Positions 10,626-21,215 of a DNA stretch of 64,000 nt are shown in pieces; position 1 is the first letter of the stretch, and every line of letters begins with the position of its first letter. Source of the DNA: Prorocentrum cordatum (Eukaryota > Sar > Dinophyceae > Prorocentrales > Prorocentraceae); the NCBI GenBank assembly GCA_963575745.1, contig CAUYUJ010016059.1, positions 1,187,349 to 1,251,348 on the forward strand, given 5' to 3'. A program made the translations under genes and the position numbers. The notes beneath the pieces were generated by a model. That model made no database searches, was not told the origin of the DNA, and saw nothing but the letters and a program-made list of their open reading frames with translations.

Positions 10626-10834
10626 CGTTCCCCCTGGTCGTGGCAAGGAACTCGATTTTCCTCGGCGCCGTCGCCGCGTCGGCCAGCGCGCGCGCGCGTT
10701 TGCCGACGGCTAGATCGCGAAGCCGTCGGGGCAACCCTTCGGGCCAGGCCGTTGGGGCAACCTCGCAGGCCGCAGGGGCGGGGGGGCCAGCCGTTGGAAC
10801 CGCCCCGCGGGCCTCTACGCGCGCGCCGCGGCGC

Positions 10835-11596
10835 TCAGGCGGGCGGCAGCACGAAGCCCAGCTCTGCCGCGAGCTGCTCCGCCTCAGCCCTGGAATCCAC
10901 CGCTCTCTTGTCGAACTCCTGGAGCGCCTTCCGCAGTGACGCCAGCGGCCCGCGCTCCCGGAACTCTCGCGCGGGCGGCCGCAGCATCAGCATGTTCCGC
11001 ATGCACGTGGCGCGGGGGAACATGACGTAGAGGTGCAGCCACCACATCTCGTCCGACATGCCCGTGCGGCCAGCGTCCTCATCCCTGGCGCAGTCGACGG
11101 TGACGCCCTTGCGCAGCGTCTGGCCCTGCGACAGCGTGGAGTTCAGGTAGGACGCATGCGTCAGGGTGAACCCCGAGCAGCGCACAGTGTGCGCCCCCGA
11201 GCTTTGCCACGTGAACTCCTGCTCGCTGGGCCTGAACATGAGCAAGTTCCTCGCCCGCTCTTCGGCCTCGCCGTCGTCGGCAGCGCCATCGGCGCCCTGC
11301 AGCAGCACCTCGGCGACCTCCTTGCAGACCGGGGACTCCTGGAAGCCGTGCACCTGCAGCCAGATTCCCTGCGGTAGGAAGCGGGGGCGGAAGAGCTGGC
11401 CCGGCGCGCACTCCTCGTAGTCCCGCTCGTCGTCTGCGTGAAACTCGAAGGGCACAATGGTGGCCCGTTGCTCCTGCACGAGCCCCAACTTCTTCTTCAG
11501 CTCCTCCTGCACGGCCGTGAACCGGACCTCCATGCCGACGTGTGCCGGTAAGACGCCGTGGATGTCTCCCGTCTTGTGCATGTTCGGGTCTCCCGC
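10835..11596 (-). CDS. Terminal exon of a Pif1-like helicase
   Basis: This encodes the last 253 residues of a superfamily 1 (Pif1/RecD-type) DNA helicase, which unwinds DNA 5'-3' using ATP. Counting from the first Met (11581), the segment MHKTGDIHGVLPAHVGMEVR starts the piece, helicase motif V reads SQGQTL at about 151-156, and motif VI lies in YVMFPRAT at about 185-192. It ends at a natural stop. Motif VI is usually LSR; here FPR replaces it, so the key Arg remains but its neighbours have changed. The Walker A and B motifs are absent and must lie in upstream exons. The start chosen is the splice acceptor TCTCAG|GCGGG, because an in-frame TGA lies 18-20 bases upstream of it. GC3 is very high. 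Pif1-like proteins occur both as host genes and in Helitron-type transposons; context does not decide. Confidence 0.62.
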   Translation of the reverse strand, partial: AGDPNMHKTGDIHGVLPAHVGMEVRFTAVQEELKKKLGLVQEQRATIVPFEFHADDERDYEECAPGQLFRPRFLPQGIWLQVHGFQESPVCKEVAEVLLQGADGAADDGEAEERARNLLMFRPSEQEFTWQSSGAHTVRCSGFTLTHASYLNSTLSQGQTLRKGVTVDCARDEDAGRTGMSDEMWWLHLYVMFPRATCMRNMLMLRPPAREFRERGPLASLRKALQEFDKRAVDSRAEAEQLAAELGFVLPPA

Positions 11597-12596
11597 CTGA
11601 GACTTCCTCGCAATTCACTCACAGACGAGGCTCCCGCTCGAGACTTCCTTCATACTCAAGCCTCAAAAGCCCAAAAGCGACGACAGTTACAAGGTTCCGA
11701 TGGCCCGCTCGGATTAATAACATGATCGGCGGGCCCCATAAGGAGGGCGCTCCAGCCTGAGACGTCCTCGCAATTCACTCAGAGACGACGCTCCCGCCGG
11801 ATACTTCCTCCATATTCAAGCCTCAAGAGCCCAAAAGTGACGACGGTTACAAGGTTCTGATGACCCGCTCGGATTAATAACATGATCTGCGGGCCCCATA
11901 GAGAGGGGGCTCCCGCCTGAGACTTCCTCGCAATGCACTCACAGACGAGGCTCCCGCCTGATACTTCCTTCATATTGAAGCCTCAGAGGCCCAAAGTGAC
12001 GACGGTTACAAGGTTCCGATGACCCGCTCGGATTAATAACATGATCGGCGGGCCCCATAGGGAGGGAGCTCCCGCCTGAGACGTCCTCGCAATTCACTCA
12101 CAGACGAAGCTCCCGCTCGAGACTTTCTTCATATTCAAGCCTCAAGAGCCCAAAAGTGACGACAGTTACAGGGTTCCGATGACCCGCTCGGATTAATAAC
12201 ATGATCGGCGGGCCCCATAAAAAGGGCGCTCCAGCCTGAGACGTCCTCGCAATTCACTCAGAGACGAGGCTCCCGCCGGATACTTCCTCCATATTCAAGC
12301 CTCAAGAGCCCAAAAGTGACGACAGGTACACGGTTCCGATGACCCGCTCGGATTAATAACATGATCTGCGGGCCCCATAGGGAGGGGGCTCCCGCCTGAG
12401 ACTTCCTCGCAATTCACTCACAGACGAGGCTCCCGCCTGATACTTCCTTCATATTGAAGCCTCAGAGGCCCAAAAGTGACGACAGTTACAGGGTTCCGAT
12501 GACCCGCTCGGATTAGTAACATGACCTGCGGGCCCCATAGGGAGGGGGCTCCCGCCTGAGACTTCCTCGCAATTCACTCAGAGGCTCCCGCCTGAT
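11597..12596. repeat. 160-bp satellite with trimeric higher-order period
   Basis: Units begin at 11601, 11761, 11921, 12080, 12240, 12400 and 12560 (last one partial), each 159-160 bp. Diagnostic variants repeat every third unit (1 with 4, 2 with 5, 3 with 6), giving a 479-bp higher-order repeat present twice. Every full unit carries an AT-rich word, GATTAATAACATGAT (GATTAGTAACATGAC in unit 6). On the minus strand, units 1, 3, 4 and 6 carry a GTGAGT donor-like word, and each unit carries an acceptor-like CTCAG|GCGGGAG or a close variant. The array touches the acceptor of the helicase exon, so it is probably intronic. Confidence 0.93.
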
Positions 12597-12747
12597 GACG
12601 AAATGATGCGTGAGCGAATGATGATGATGAGTGTGTGATGAATGAGTGATGATGATGACGATGATGATGATGATGAGGATGAGGATGATGATGATGATCA
12701 GGATGATGATGATGATCATGATGATGATGATGATGATGATGATGATA

Positions 12748-12795
<48 letters not shown>

Positions 12796-13100
12796 GCCAC
12801 TCAGTGGGTGATCGAGAGATTACGTTGGAGATGGTGACGATGATGTTGAGAGTGGCGGCGGTCCTACCGTCGGAGGACCACTGCCTCCGAAGCCTACTGA
12901 GGATGAATGGGTAATTGAGTGAGTGAGTGGGTGATCGAGTGGTGATGATGGTGACGATGATGATGATGATGGCGATGATGATGACTAATGATGACGGTGA
13001 TGGTGGTTGATGGTGATGATGATGGTAATGATGATGAGTGTGTGCGTGTGATGACGATGATGGTGGTTGATGGTGATGATGATGGCGATGATGGTGAGTG
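12597..13100. repeat. (GAT)n microsatellite cluster
   Basis: GAT triplets with GAC, GAG and GGT variants, longest at about 12650-12795, recur to about 13095. A short non-repeat lies at 12796-12930. Confidence 0.92.
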
Positions 13101-13280
13101 AGAGAGAAAGAGAGAGAGAGAGAGAGAGGAAAGGGGGTGTGTGAGATCCTGCGCGGCGTGTGCCGAGAAAACAAGAACCCCACTTTGGATGTGGGGAAAA
13201 AAGATAGCGATAGAGAGGGAGAGAGGGAGGGAGGGAGAGTGAGGGAGAGAGAGAGAGAGAGAGAGAGACATTGTGAATTG
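13098..13280. repeat. (GA)n microsatellite
   Basis: GA-rich DNA on plus, which is CT-rich on the strand of the neighbouring exon candidate. It is interrupted by about 70 unique bases at 13140-13205. Confidence 0.88.
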
Positions 13281-13300
13281 AACGACGCGCGAGGACTCAC

Positions 13301-13392
13301 ACGAGCCCTCCCCAAGACAGGTCGGGCCAGGGGGCCTTGCACAGGCCGGCGACCACGAACAGGGCGCACGCCACGACCAGCCGCACAAGACC
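13301..13392 (-). CDS. Candidate internal exon with one membrane segment
   Basis: This 92-nt piece is bounded by textbook splice signals. Upstream is a CT-rich tract ending GGTGCGCAG|G, and downstream is |GTGAGT. In phase 0 it reads GLVRLVVACALFVVAGLCK followed by APWPDLSWGGL. That is a hydrophobic stretch of about 17 residues, suggesting a transmembrane helix, and its codons end almost always in G or C. The protein is not recognised. It lies 1.7 kb upstream of the helicase exon on the same strand, but a membrane helix does not fit a Pif1 helicase, so it may belong to another gene. A chance frame in GC-rich DNA remains possible. Confidence 0.4.
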
Positions 13393-13591
13393 CTGCGCAC
13401 CCGCAGGCCGGGAGAGAGAGCGAGGGAGACAGAGCCGCCGCGAGCCTGCCAAAGCACGCTGCCCGCCCTGGCTGTGGCACCTGTCGGCGGCTTTTTGCCC
13501 TCGACGCTTCCTGGACACGCGCAACAATGATATTGGGCAAAAGTTAAGCAGGGAACGACCGTCCCGGTATTCCGATCAGCCTAGCACGAAT

Positions 13592-13726
13592 GTTCCTACA
13601 ACGGAAGATTGTTCTTAGAACCGAAACAATGTTCTTGGAACATCCAGCCGATGAGGTAAAGCCGGACAGTCTCAAGCAGAAATGTTCTGAGAACGTCTCG
13701 CGCAGACCACAAACGGTTCTCAGAAC
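13592..13726. promoter_or_regulatory. Cluster of GTTCTnnGAAC palindromes
   Basis: Perfect or near-perfect 11-bp palindromes lie at 13611 (GTTCTTAGAAC), 13631 (GTTCTTGGAAC), 13684 (GTTCTGAGAAC) and 13716 (GTTCTCAGAAC), with a weaker one at 13592 (GTTCCTACAAC). The first three are 19-20 bp apart, about two helical turns. This could be a protein-binding array or the arms of a decayed foldback element. Function is not known. Confidence 0.45.
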
Positions 13727-14605
13727 CAGGACGCTTCGCCACTGCTTGAAGGAGATGCCCTTCTGTGCGCGGCTTGCCGACGGCCAACCGCGGTGCGACC
13801 GTGGCGGCCTGCGCGCCTGGTCTTGCCACCCGCGCGCCCACCGAGGGCCGCGCACCGGAGGCCACCCCGGGCGACGATCCGCTCCTGCGCGCACCGGGCC
13901 TCGAGCACCGAGGGGCGAGTCTCCAGCGCCGAGTGCGCTCCGATCGGCTACACTCGGGAGCCCACAAAGGACGTACGCGCCCAGCTATGTACATGAACAC
14001 GGCCCCTCGATCTGCGAGACCGGCCGCGTGATACGAACTGTTGGGCAATGCGTACGTGTACGTCCTTCTTTCGCTCTTGATACACAGGAGTGGCCCTAGG
14101 TAAGAGTGACCTGGGGTGTGCGGCTTCTTTTAGGGGGCGCGGGGTGACCAAACACAAGCACGCAAGACGCTACCATCGCACCGCGCTCAGCGATTGGGGG
14201 GACCCCGTGAAGCCGCACCAAAGGCCGCACCAAAGGCCACCCTGGCGAAGGGTCACCCTTACGCGCAGTCGAAACCAGGCCTGGCTGGGGCGCCCTGAAG
14301 CCCGGGATCGGCGCCGTGGTGCCCGAGAGTACCGTTGGGGGTTCCATCGGGGGCGCCTCGGGCGCGCCCAGGGTACCTGAAGGCCCGGATGGATGCTCGA
14401 GCCCCGCTCATCCACACGGCTCAGTTCAGGGGAGACAGACCCGGAGTGAAGCGGACCCTGGGACCCCAGGGTCTTCCCGCGGGGACCAGCTGACGCCCTG
14501 AACTACTTTGTTGACGCCCCTGGAGCCTGTGAAGGGCCCAAGAAGCCCGAATCTGGCAAGCAGAATCTGAGGACCCGTCCCCCTCAGTTGCGATAGCGAA
14601 AATAC
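13727..14605. other. GC-rich stretch, no gene supported
   Basis: Several frames stay open because stop codons are rare at this GC content. None shows family motifs or convincing splice boundaries. Confidence 0.35.
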
Positions 14606-14738
14606 GAGGAGACGACCAGAGGACGGCGATGGCGAACGACGAGAAGATGGGAATGACAGCGACGGCGGCCGCCTCTGCCTGGCGCATCTGCTTGGCAGAG
14701 ACGCAGGGCGCGTACACCTCGGCGGACAGCAGCAGCAC
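14606..14738 (-). CDS. Possible exon with one membrane segment
   Basis: A GC3-rich frame opens directly after an in-frame GGGTAG, which would be the acceptor, and reads VLLLSAEVYAPCVSAKQMRQ. A hydrophobic run (AAAVAVIPIFSSFAIAVLW) follows, and the end is set at a possible GTATTT donor. The acceptor lacks a pyrimidine tract and the donor is a guess. The protein is not recognised. It could belong with the membrane exon at 13301-13392 on the same strand. Confidence 0.3.
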
Positions 14739-15004
14739 CTACCCGGCGCTGCCTCCCCCCCCCCTCGTGCACAGAGGCGCCTGCGCTCTCCCCGGAAGGC
14801 GCCAGATCTTCCGTCCCCCTCGTCCTGCCTACTGGACACCATGCGTGAGGGCAGAACAATGAGGGAGAGAGGGGGAGAGGACAAGTTAGGTGCGCTCGCG
14901 TCAACATCTGACATCCTACCCCTCCCTCCCATCCCTTACCATGGCGCTGATTTTCTCTATCCGCGGACGCGTGTCGTAGCGGACCTGTGGCTCCGCGCGC
15001 GTGT

Positions 15005-15271
15005 GCGTAGTGGGTGGTGGTGCGCGTGCGTGCGTGCGTGTGTGCGTGGTTGTGGTTGTTGTGGTGGTGGTGGTGGTGGTGGTGTGTGTGTATGTGTGTG
15101 TGTGTGCGTGTGTGCGCGTGTGATGTGGTGTGACGTGGTGTGGCGTCTTGGTGGTTTGGTGGTGGGCCAGGTGCGTACGTGCGTGATGGCGGTGGTGGTG
15201 GTGGCGGTGGTGGTGTGTGTGTGTGTGTGTCTGTGTGTGTGCACGTGTGTGTGTGTGTGTGCGTGTGTATG

Positions 15272-15319
<48 letters not shown>

Positions 15320-15500
15320 TGTGTGTCTGTGTGTGCGCGCGTGTGATGTGGTGTGACGCGGTGTAGCGTGGTGGTGGTGGGTGGGGTAGTGCGGTGGTGG
15401 TGGCGGTGCGCGGTGGTGGTGCGCGTGCGTGCGTGCCGTGCGTGCGTTGGTGGGTGGAAGTGGCGCTGGGTGTGCGTGCGGCGGGGCGGGGCGTGGTGCG
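15005..15500. repeat. (GT)n / (GTGC)n / (GGT)n microsatellite block
   Basis: GT-rich on plus with alternating GTGTGT, GCGTGCGT and GGTGGT runs, and a partial internal duplication: GTGTGATGTGGTGTGACG occurs near 15118 and 15340. The flanks 14739-15004 and 15501-15840 are unique and unassigned. Confidence 0.9.
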
Positions 15501-15844
15501 GCGCGGTGGTGGCGGGCGGATGGGCGCGCGAGAAAGAGGCCCGCGCTGGGGCGAGAACGCCATCCTGAATTAGGAGGCAAAACACCGATCCGAAAATGAG
15601 GCCCACGCTGCAGCGGGAGCACGATTCGGAACGATTCGGGAGCAGAAATGACGCCGGCGCCTCAGCGAGAGCAGCATTTTGAAAAATAACGCAGGTGAAA
15701 ACCCAACTCCTGGGAATCCTGCGTGTAAAAAAACCGTACGCGGGGGGGGGTCGAATATTCCCAGGCCGTCATTAGGGGAAGAGGGAGAGTAGTATTCATA
15801 TTGAGTAATTGTAGACTGAAAGAGAGATAATCAAACACATTGTG

Positions 15845-16157
15845 CATTTATGTGTATATATATACATACATACATAGAAGAGAGAGAGAGAGAGAGGGAG
15901 AGACAAACAAATGAGACTGAGAGAGGCATAAACAACTAAATGGACATATACCTATATGTATTTATGAAGTGATCTGTATATATATATATATGTATAGACG
16001 TATAAAGACAGAAAGCGAGGGACAGAGAGAGGGAGAGAGAAACAAACATAAAACAAGAGCTGAGAGAAAGTAATAGAGAGAGTGCTCGTATATCTGCTGA
16101 GTGTGAAAGAGGAGAGAAAGAAGATAGACAAGGGGGGAGAGAAAGAGACATATAGAA

Positions 16158-16188
<31 letters not shown>

Positions 16189-17031
16189 AAGAAACACAAC
16201 AAAAACACAGAGGCAGAGACACGGACAGGGGAAAAAGAGAAAGAGCGAGGGGGAGAGCAAATAGGGAGAGGAAAGTATATACATATTGGGGGAGAGGAAG
16301 GGAGGGAGAGGGAGAGGACGAGAGAGAGAGAGCAAAATAACGATGGCGATCTAGAGATGTAATAGAGAAACGGAGTCAGAGAAAGAGGACAGAGGGAGAG
16401 ATATGTATATATGTATACATAGATGTGTATATATATACATAGAGAGAGATGGAGAGGGAGGGGGAGAGGGAGGTGGAGGGGGAGGGGGAGAGGGCAAGAG
16501 GGAAGGGCAGAGAAAAAGAGAGCAAGAGAGAGAGAGCCACGCGAATGTCTATAGCGAGAAGCACAAGAAGGCGATTATACATATCAGACGGAGGGCGGGG
16601 CGGAAACGAGAGATAAGCAAGGGCGTGGGAGAAAAAAACATCACACATAGAGATAGTGAGAGAGACATAGCGCCTATGTGCATATGTATACATCTATAGA
16701 CGTATGCATCACTAGCAAAAGGGACTTCCAACGAGAGAGAGAGAGAGGAAGATGACAACGGATAACGAAACGAATCAAACTCAACAGATAATCAGAAAAT
16801 GCGCTTGCACACGAATTTACATAACTACGGATATATGACGCAAGCGACTGGTGTACCTACCAACACCAACTAAACACTGGCTGGGAAAAGGGGGTCGGTA
16901 GACATATAGAGATAGAGGCAGAGAACCAGAGGGTAAACGGGGAAAAAAAGAGAAAGTAACCCATGTGCGTATTGTATTTATACATAGAGAGAGATAGAGA
17001 GAGAGAGAGAGGGAGAGAGAGAGGAGAGAGG

Positions 17032-17073
<42 letters not shown>

Positions 17074-17230
17074 GGAAATATATATATAGAGAGAGAGAGA
17101 GCAAACCAAATGAGCGAGATACAGCGAGACTCATATGGCGAATTAGAAGAGAGGAACCCATGTGCGCATTGCGTTTTGAGATAGATAGGGAAGAGCGTAT
17201 ATATATAGAGAGAGACCAAATAAAGGAGCG
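15845..17230. repeat. Mixed (TA)n, (TACA)n and (GA)n low-complexity region
   Basis: An AT-rich island in GC-rich surroundings. TATATA/CATACATA and GAGAGA tracts alternate, with a pure TA run at about 17035-17062. GCGAGATACAGCGAGAC occurs twice (near 17116 and 17228). No gene is seen. The region 17231-17790 is unique. Confidence 0.85.
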
Positions 17231-18689
17231 AGATACAGCGAGACATGGAATGAGAGAAACATGTGCCAACCTCTCTAGGGTAACACGCGTGAGACATTTG
17301 CGCATGCATGGACAGAAAGGGAAAGGGAGAGAGCGAGATAATCAACAAACCGACATATGGCGAGTTAGAAGAGAGGCGGCAGAGGGCCAGATCAGACAAC
17401 AAACAAAGAGATAGGGCGAGGGAGAGGGCCAGAGGAATCGCGACCGTTCGACGAACCAAAGTTCGCCAGAACCCGCGGTTACGAGCGCCGCGCGGGCCAG
17501 CTTTCAGGGCTGGAAATGCCGCGAGTATGTAGCAGGGGCGGGCGCGCGACCTCACCCCTGGCACGGGCCCAGGGACTCCGTCCGGCATGAATTGCGGGCG
17601 GCAATGAACGGGCCGCCACGGGGCCCATCTGCGCACCCGCGGCGTAGGCGCTGCCTGCGCACGCGCTGTGGCTTGTGCGCTGCAGCACCGCAGGACAATG
17701 AAAGGCGCCGCCCTGGGGCGCCCCCCGCGGCGGCCAGAGAAGGGCGAAAGACGGTGCAGGCGCCAACTGCGCTCATAGCCCGCGGAAGGAGATGGGGCGC
17801 GCAGCGGCGCGCCGCCCGTTGACCGTCGAAGGCTTGGAGGTTGCCCGGGAGGGTGTAGTTGATGGAGGGAGAACGCTAGCTAGTTGGCGCGGTGATGGGG
17901 CGCCTGCGTTTGGCGGTGAATCTTCTCGCGGTCCCTTTGTTGCTGGCTGTCGCCGCCGTGAAGTGTTGCGCGAGGGGCCCCCTGCGGTGTGTGCGTCGGG
18001 CGTTCGCGCTGGCCCGGTGGCCGTGCTCCTTGGAGCAAGTGCCGGAGCGGCTTTCTGGCCCATTGCGCGGAAACTCGGGCGAAACCGCACGGTCAGCACA
18101 TCTCTTCGCATCGCCAATGCTGGAGAAAGACACTGCCCAATGACATCCTTCTTCGCCTTCGCTGGAGGGGAGCAGCTGGCGGGTCGAGGCTGGTTCTCCG
18201 ATCCACGGGTCTCCTTGGAGCGCGGCGGCGATCATGGTCTGGGCGCGCCCGAGCAGCCCGAGCAGTCGTATTCGGTCCGAGGCGCAGAAAGACGCCCAAG
18301 ACGCCAGTGCGCAGCGGGCTGGGCTGGCGTCGCTTATCCAAATGCCGCGGAAGCGAGCACTGCGAGCGCGGGCAAGCTAAAGACGTTGTCAACCTCTGAA
18401 CGACGGAAACAAAAACGCATATAGTGAGGCCCTGACCATGGCCATCACCAAACCCCTGCCCCAGCAGCAGTCGACACGGAATCACAGTCCTTCGACGCGC
18501 GCAACCTCAATGGGGCGAGGGGGGGCCTCAAGCCCCTTCAGTGCAGTCCCGGCGGCGGCGCTGGCATAGGGCGCTAGATAGCTGTTTGCTCGAGCGCCCG
18601 CCTCAGCGCCTCCTGCGCCTTGGCCCCCAAAGGGACCAGCAGGGCCGACCTCGCTGTCGGGTCCGCTTGGGGGCGGGGGGGCGACGCTG

Positions 18690-19100
18690 GTTCACGTGTC
18701 GCCTGGGGGGCCTGGGTCGCTTGGGCTCAGGCGAGCGAGACGAGAGGCGCCATTTTGTCCATGAAGGCCATCTAGTCTGTGTTCATGGATGGCTTGCTCA
18801 GATTGGGCCGCGTAGACCCCTTGCTTCGAATTGGCAGCATCGCAGAGCAAGGGTAGCCTGGCTGGTGGCCACGCCGGCGATGGCTGTTTCGAGCCTCTGA
18901 ACGGTTTCGGCATGCTGCTGCTGGTCAGCCTCAATTTCTCTGAACTTCGGGCCTGCTTGGCCGGTGATCCCTTGGACTCCAGGTTGTGGTATCCGCTCCC
19001 CATCCAAAAACTCGTCGTAGCCGTGGCCCCGTCGCTTGCTGCTCCTTGGCGGATCAACGCGGGGCGCCAATGCCTTCGGCGCGTTCGGCGCCATCCACCG
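18690..19100 (-). pseudogene. Degenerate coding remnant with a coiled coil
   Basis: A minus-strand frame (18798-19094) contains FREIEADQQQHAETVQRLET followed by AIAGVATSQATLAL, a heptad-like stretch. The frame is broken within about 100 codons, and related reading continues in another frame toward 18690. A coiled coil of this type fits an ORF1-type protein of a non-LTR retrotransposon, but no nucleic-acid-binding domain is recognised. The flank 17790-18690 has long frames on both strands with no family motifs. Confidence 0.3.
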
Positions 19101-19888
19101 CGTCGCAGTCGTCAGCGTCCCTCATGGCAAAGTGACCGCTGTACAGGTATGTGGTGGTTTCCTATTTGATGCTGCTGCCTCGGTTGCCAGTCCTGTCTGC
19201 TGCTGCTGCGCTGTTTTTTCCCCGTCGGTGGGGTGTTCGGCGGCGGCAATGGCGTTTTTTGGGCCCGGCGTGGGTTTGGCGGCGCCTGGAGGCGCGGTCT
19301 GGTGACCGCCCTCCACAAGAGGTTTCTCTACAGGGATGGTCTCTGGTGAAGCAATCGTAGCCCCCAGTGCCTTAGGGGGCTCAGCTTTGCCAGGGGCGTA
19401 CAATTCAACTTGACGGCGGTCGAAGGGATGGCGGGGAATTGCAACGTTGGGCGTGGCGTTCGGCGGGAATGTCGCCGCCTGTCGCCGCTGGTAGTTTTGT
19501 CCCGTCTTGCGCGTTGGATTTCGCAGTGCGGCTTGCTTGGCGCCAGAACATTGGCGATCTGCGTCTAAGTTGCGCTCTGCGGCCCGATGCCCGTGATGCG
19601 GTACCTGGCGTGGGCGACTGCGGCGTCAGTTCCCCGCGCGTCCAGGGCGAATTGTTTCGCCCCCATCAGTGTTGGAATTGGTGCGACTGCTCATGTCTTT
19701 TGTCCGAGCGCACGGCCCCGTATGCCTTGTGTTTGGTTGAAAAGTCGCGAGCTTCCTGCAACGTGGCCTGGTGACCACCTGGATACCGCGATGTGATGTA
19801 GTCACTGGGCGGGGGCCCTGTGGTGCCATGGTAGGTCAAGTGGCACGGGGCAGATCCTTGTCCTGAGGCGGCGAAGACCGTGGGCACG

Positions 19889-20945
19889 TCAACTTGTTTG
19901 GCCCCAAATGGTGGCCGTGAGCTTACGCTTGCCTACTGCTGTGCCATGGCGGCCTAGGAGTTCCATGGCTTCTTCGACTTGGACGGTGCGGAAGTGGGAC
20001 GTGAACACAGCTATGAACGCGTCAGCAAAGTCGTCGTCGAACTGGTTGCGCGAGACGCTCCGTGCGGCAGAAAGTTGCATGGCCATGCCATGCCAGATCC
20101 GCCTGGGCAGCGGTTGCTGTCGGTGCGCACTTCTGGAACTGGGCCGTGAACGATTCCTCAAATGCGGGTGCGACGGCAATGGCGTCTGCCTCGCAGATAG
20201 CTGCGTGGATCCAAACAACGTTGCCCGCTGGGTCGGGGGTGACTCGAACAACATGTTCGATGCACTTCGGTTTGTCCTCTCATAGCTGGCAGATGGCCCC
20301 TTCGACCTGCGTGGGCGTCGGCTTGGTGGCCTCGGACGTGCGGCGGGGGGCTGGTGTTAGATGTTTGTTCGTGGGTAGTCGGTGCTGGTGGCTCCCAGGG
20401 TGGCAAGTGCTAGAGGTTTCCCTTATGTGCGAATGTGTAGTAGGCGGTCGCCTTCCTCTAGCGTGTGAAATGAGATGCTGCTGGTGCACGACGCCCCGTC
20501 GCCCTCTCTGACGGGCGCTGTGGCAGCGGGGACGTCCCAGATTTGTACATCGAGGGGGCCATGCCTTTGCCCTGATAGGCATCGGTGTCGACCGTGACTC
20601 CTGGTGGGTCACGTGAAAAGGCCTTGTCGACCGTGAGGTAGTATCGCAGAAACAGGTGCAGCTGATGTTGTTTGTGTCGCACACTGTCATCGGCTCGCTC
20701 CTGAACCTGCGTTGGTCGGGGCGGTGTTGCTGGCCCGTGGTATTGAAAGCGGCGTAATGCTTGTCATCGGTTTCTTTGTATGCAGAGACTGTTCGGTCGA
20801 CGCCACCACTGTTCTGGAACGCAGCGACGCAAGCCTCCTTTCGGGACAAGTTGCTGTCGGGTGAGGTTGCCTTTTCGGCGGCCTTCGCCCAGTGGTTTGG
20901 GCTGCCGTTGCGCGGGGGCACGCGGGGAAGACCTTTCGGCGCCAT
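19889..20945 (-). pseudogene. Degenerate unrecognised coding region
   Basis: A frame from an ATG at 20945 reads AFQNSGGVDRTVSAYKETDD in its early part. It appears to shift to another frame (YYLTVDKAFSRDPPGVTVDT, near 20570-20640). It then returns to a frame reading EHVVRVTPDPAGNVVWIHAA and AFEESFTAQFQKCA, with one in-frame TGA near 20284, and shifts again to SVSRNQFDDDFADAFIAVFT. The patchwork of short sensible segments suggests an old protein-coding insertion. I do not recognise the family. It ends before GA-rich DNA at 21.09 kb. Confidence 0.3.
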
Positions 20946-21087
20946 GACGCGCGCGGATGCTGAAAAAGGTTCCGACGCGACTCAATCATACGCTGTGATG
21001 GCGCGTGTCCAATCTCGCAGTGTGATCAACGGAGGTGCTGAGCGTTTCGTGTCCTGGCTGCGCGCTTGGCGCCTCGGGAAAAATTGG

Positions 21088-21215
21088 GAAACAGAGAGAG
21101 AGAGAGAGAGGGAGACAGAGAGAGAGGGAAACACAGAGAGAGAGAGAGAGAGAAACAAACAAAAGACAACAACAACAACACCAACACCAACACCAACACC
21201 AACAACAACAACAAA
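21088..21215. repeat. (GA)n followed by (CAACAC)n / (CAA)n
   Basis: GA repeats to about 21155, then CAA and CCAACA units. The region 21216-21960 is unique with no recognised gene. Confidence 0.88.

Noticed and set aside
11620-12560. 26-nt introns (GTGAGT...CTCAG) within each satellite unit
   Set aside because: The ends fit a donor and acceptor, but such a length is implausible without transcript evidence. It is noted only as paired splice-like words.
11597-12596. A CRISPR-like array
   Set aside because: The units are contiguous 160-bp satellites without unique spacers, in a eukaryotic intron-like context.
15845-17230. Replication origin or matrix-attachment function of the AT-rich island
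   Set aside because: Only composition supports it. The TA and GA tracts are ordinary microsatellites.
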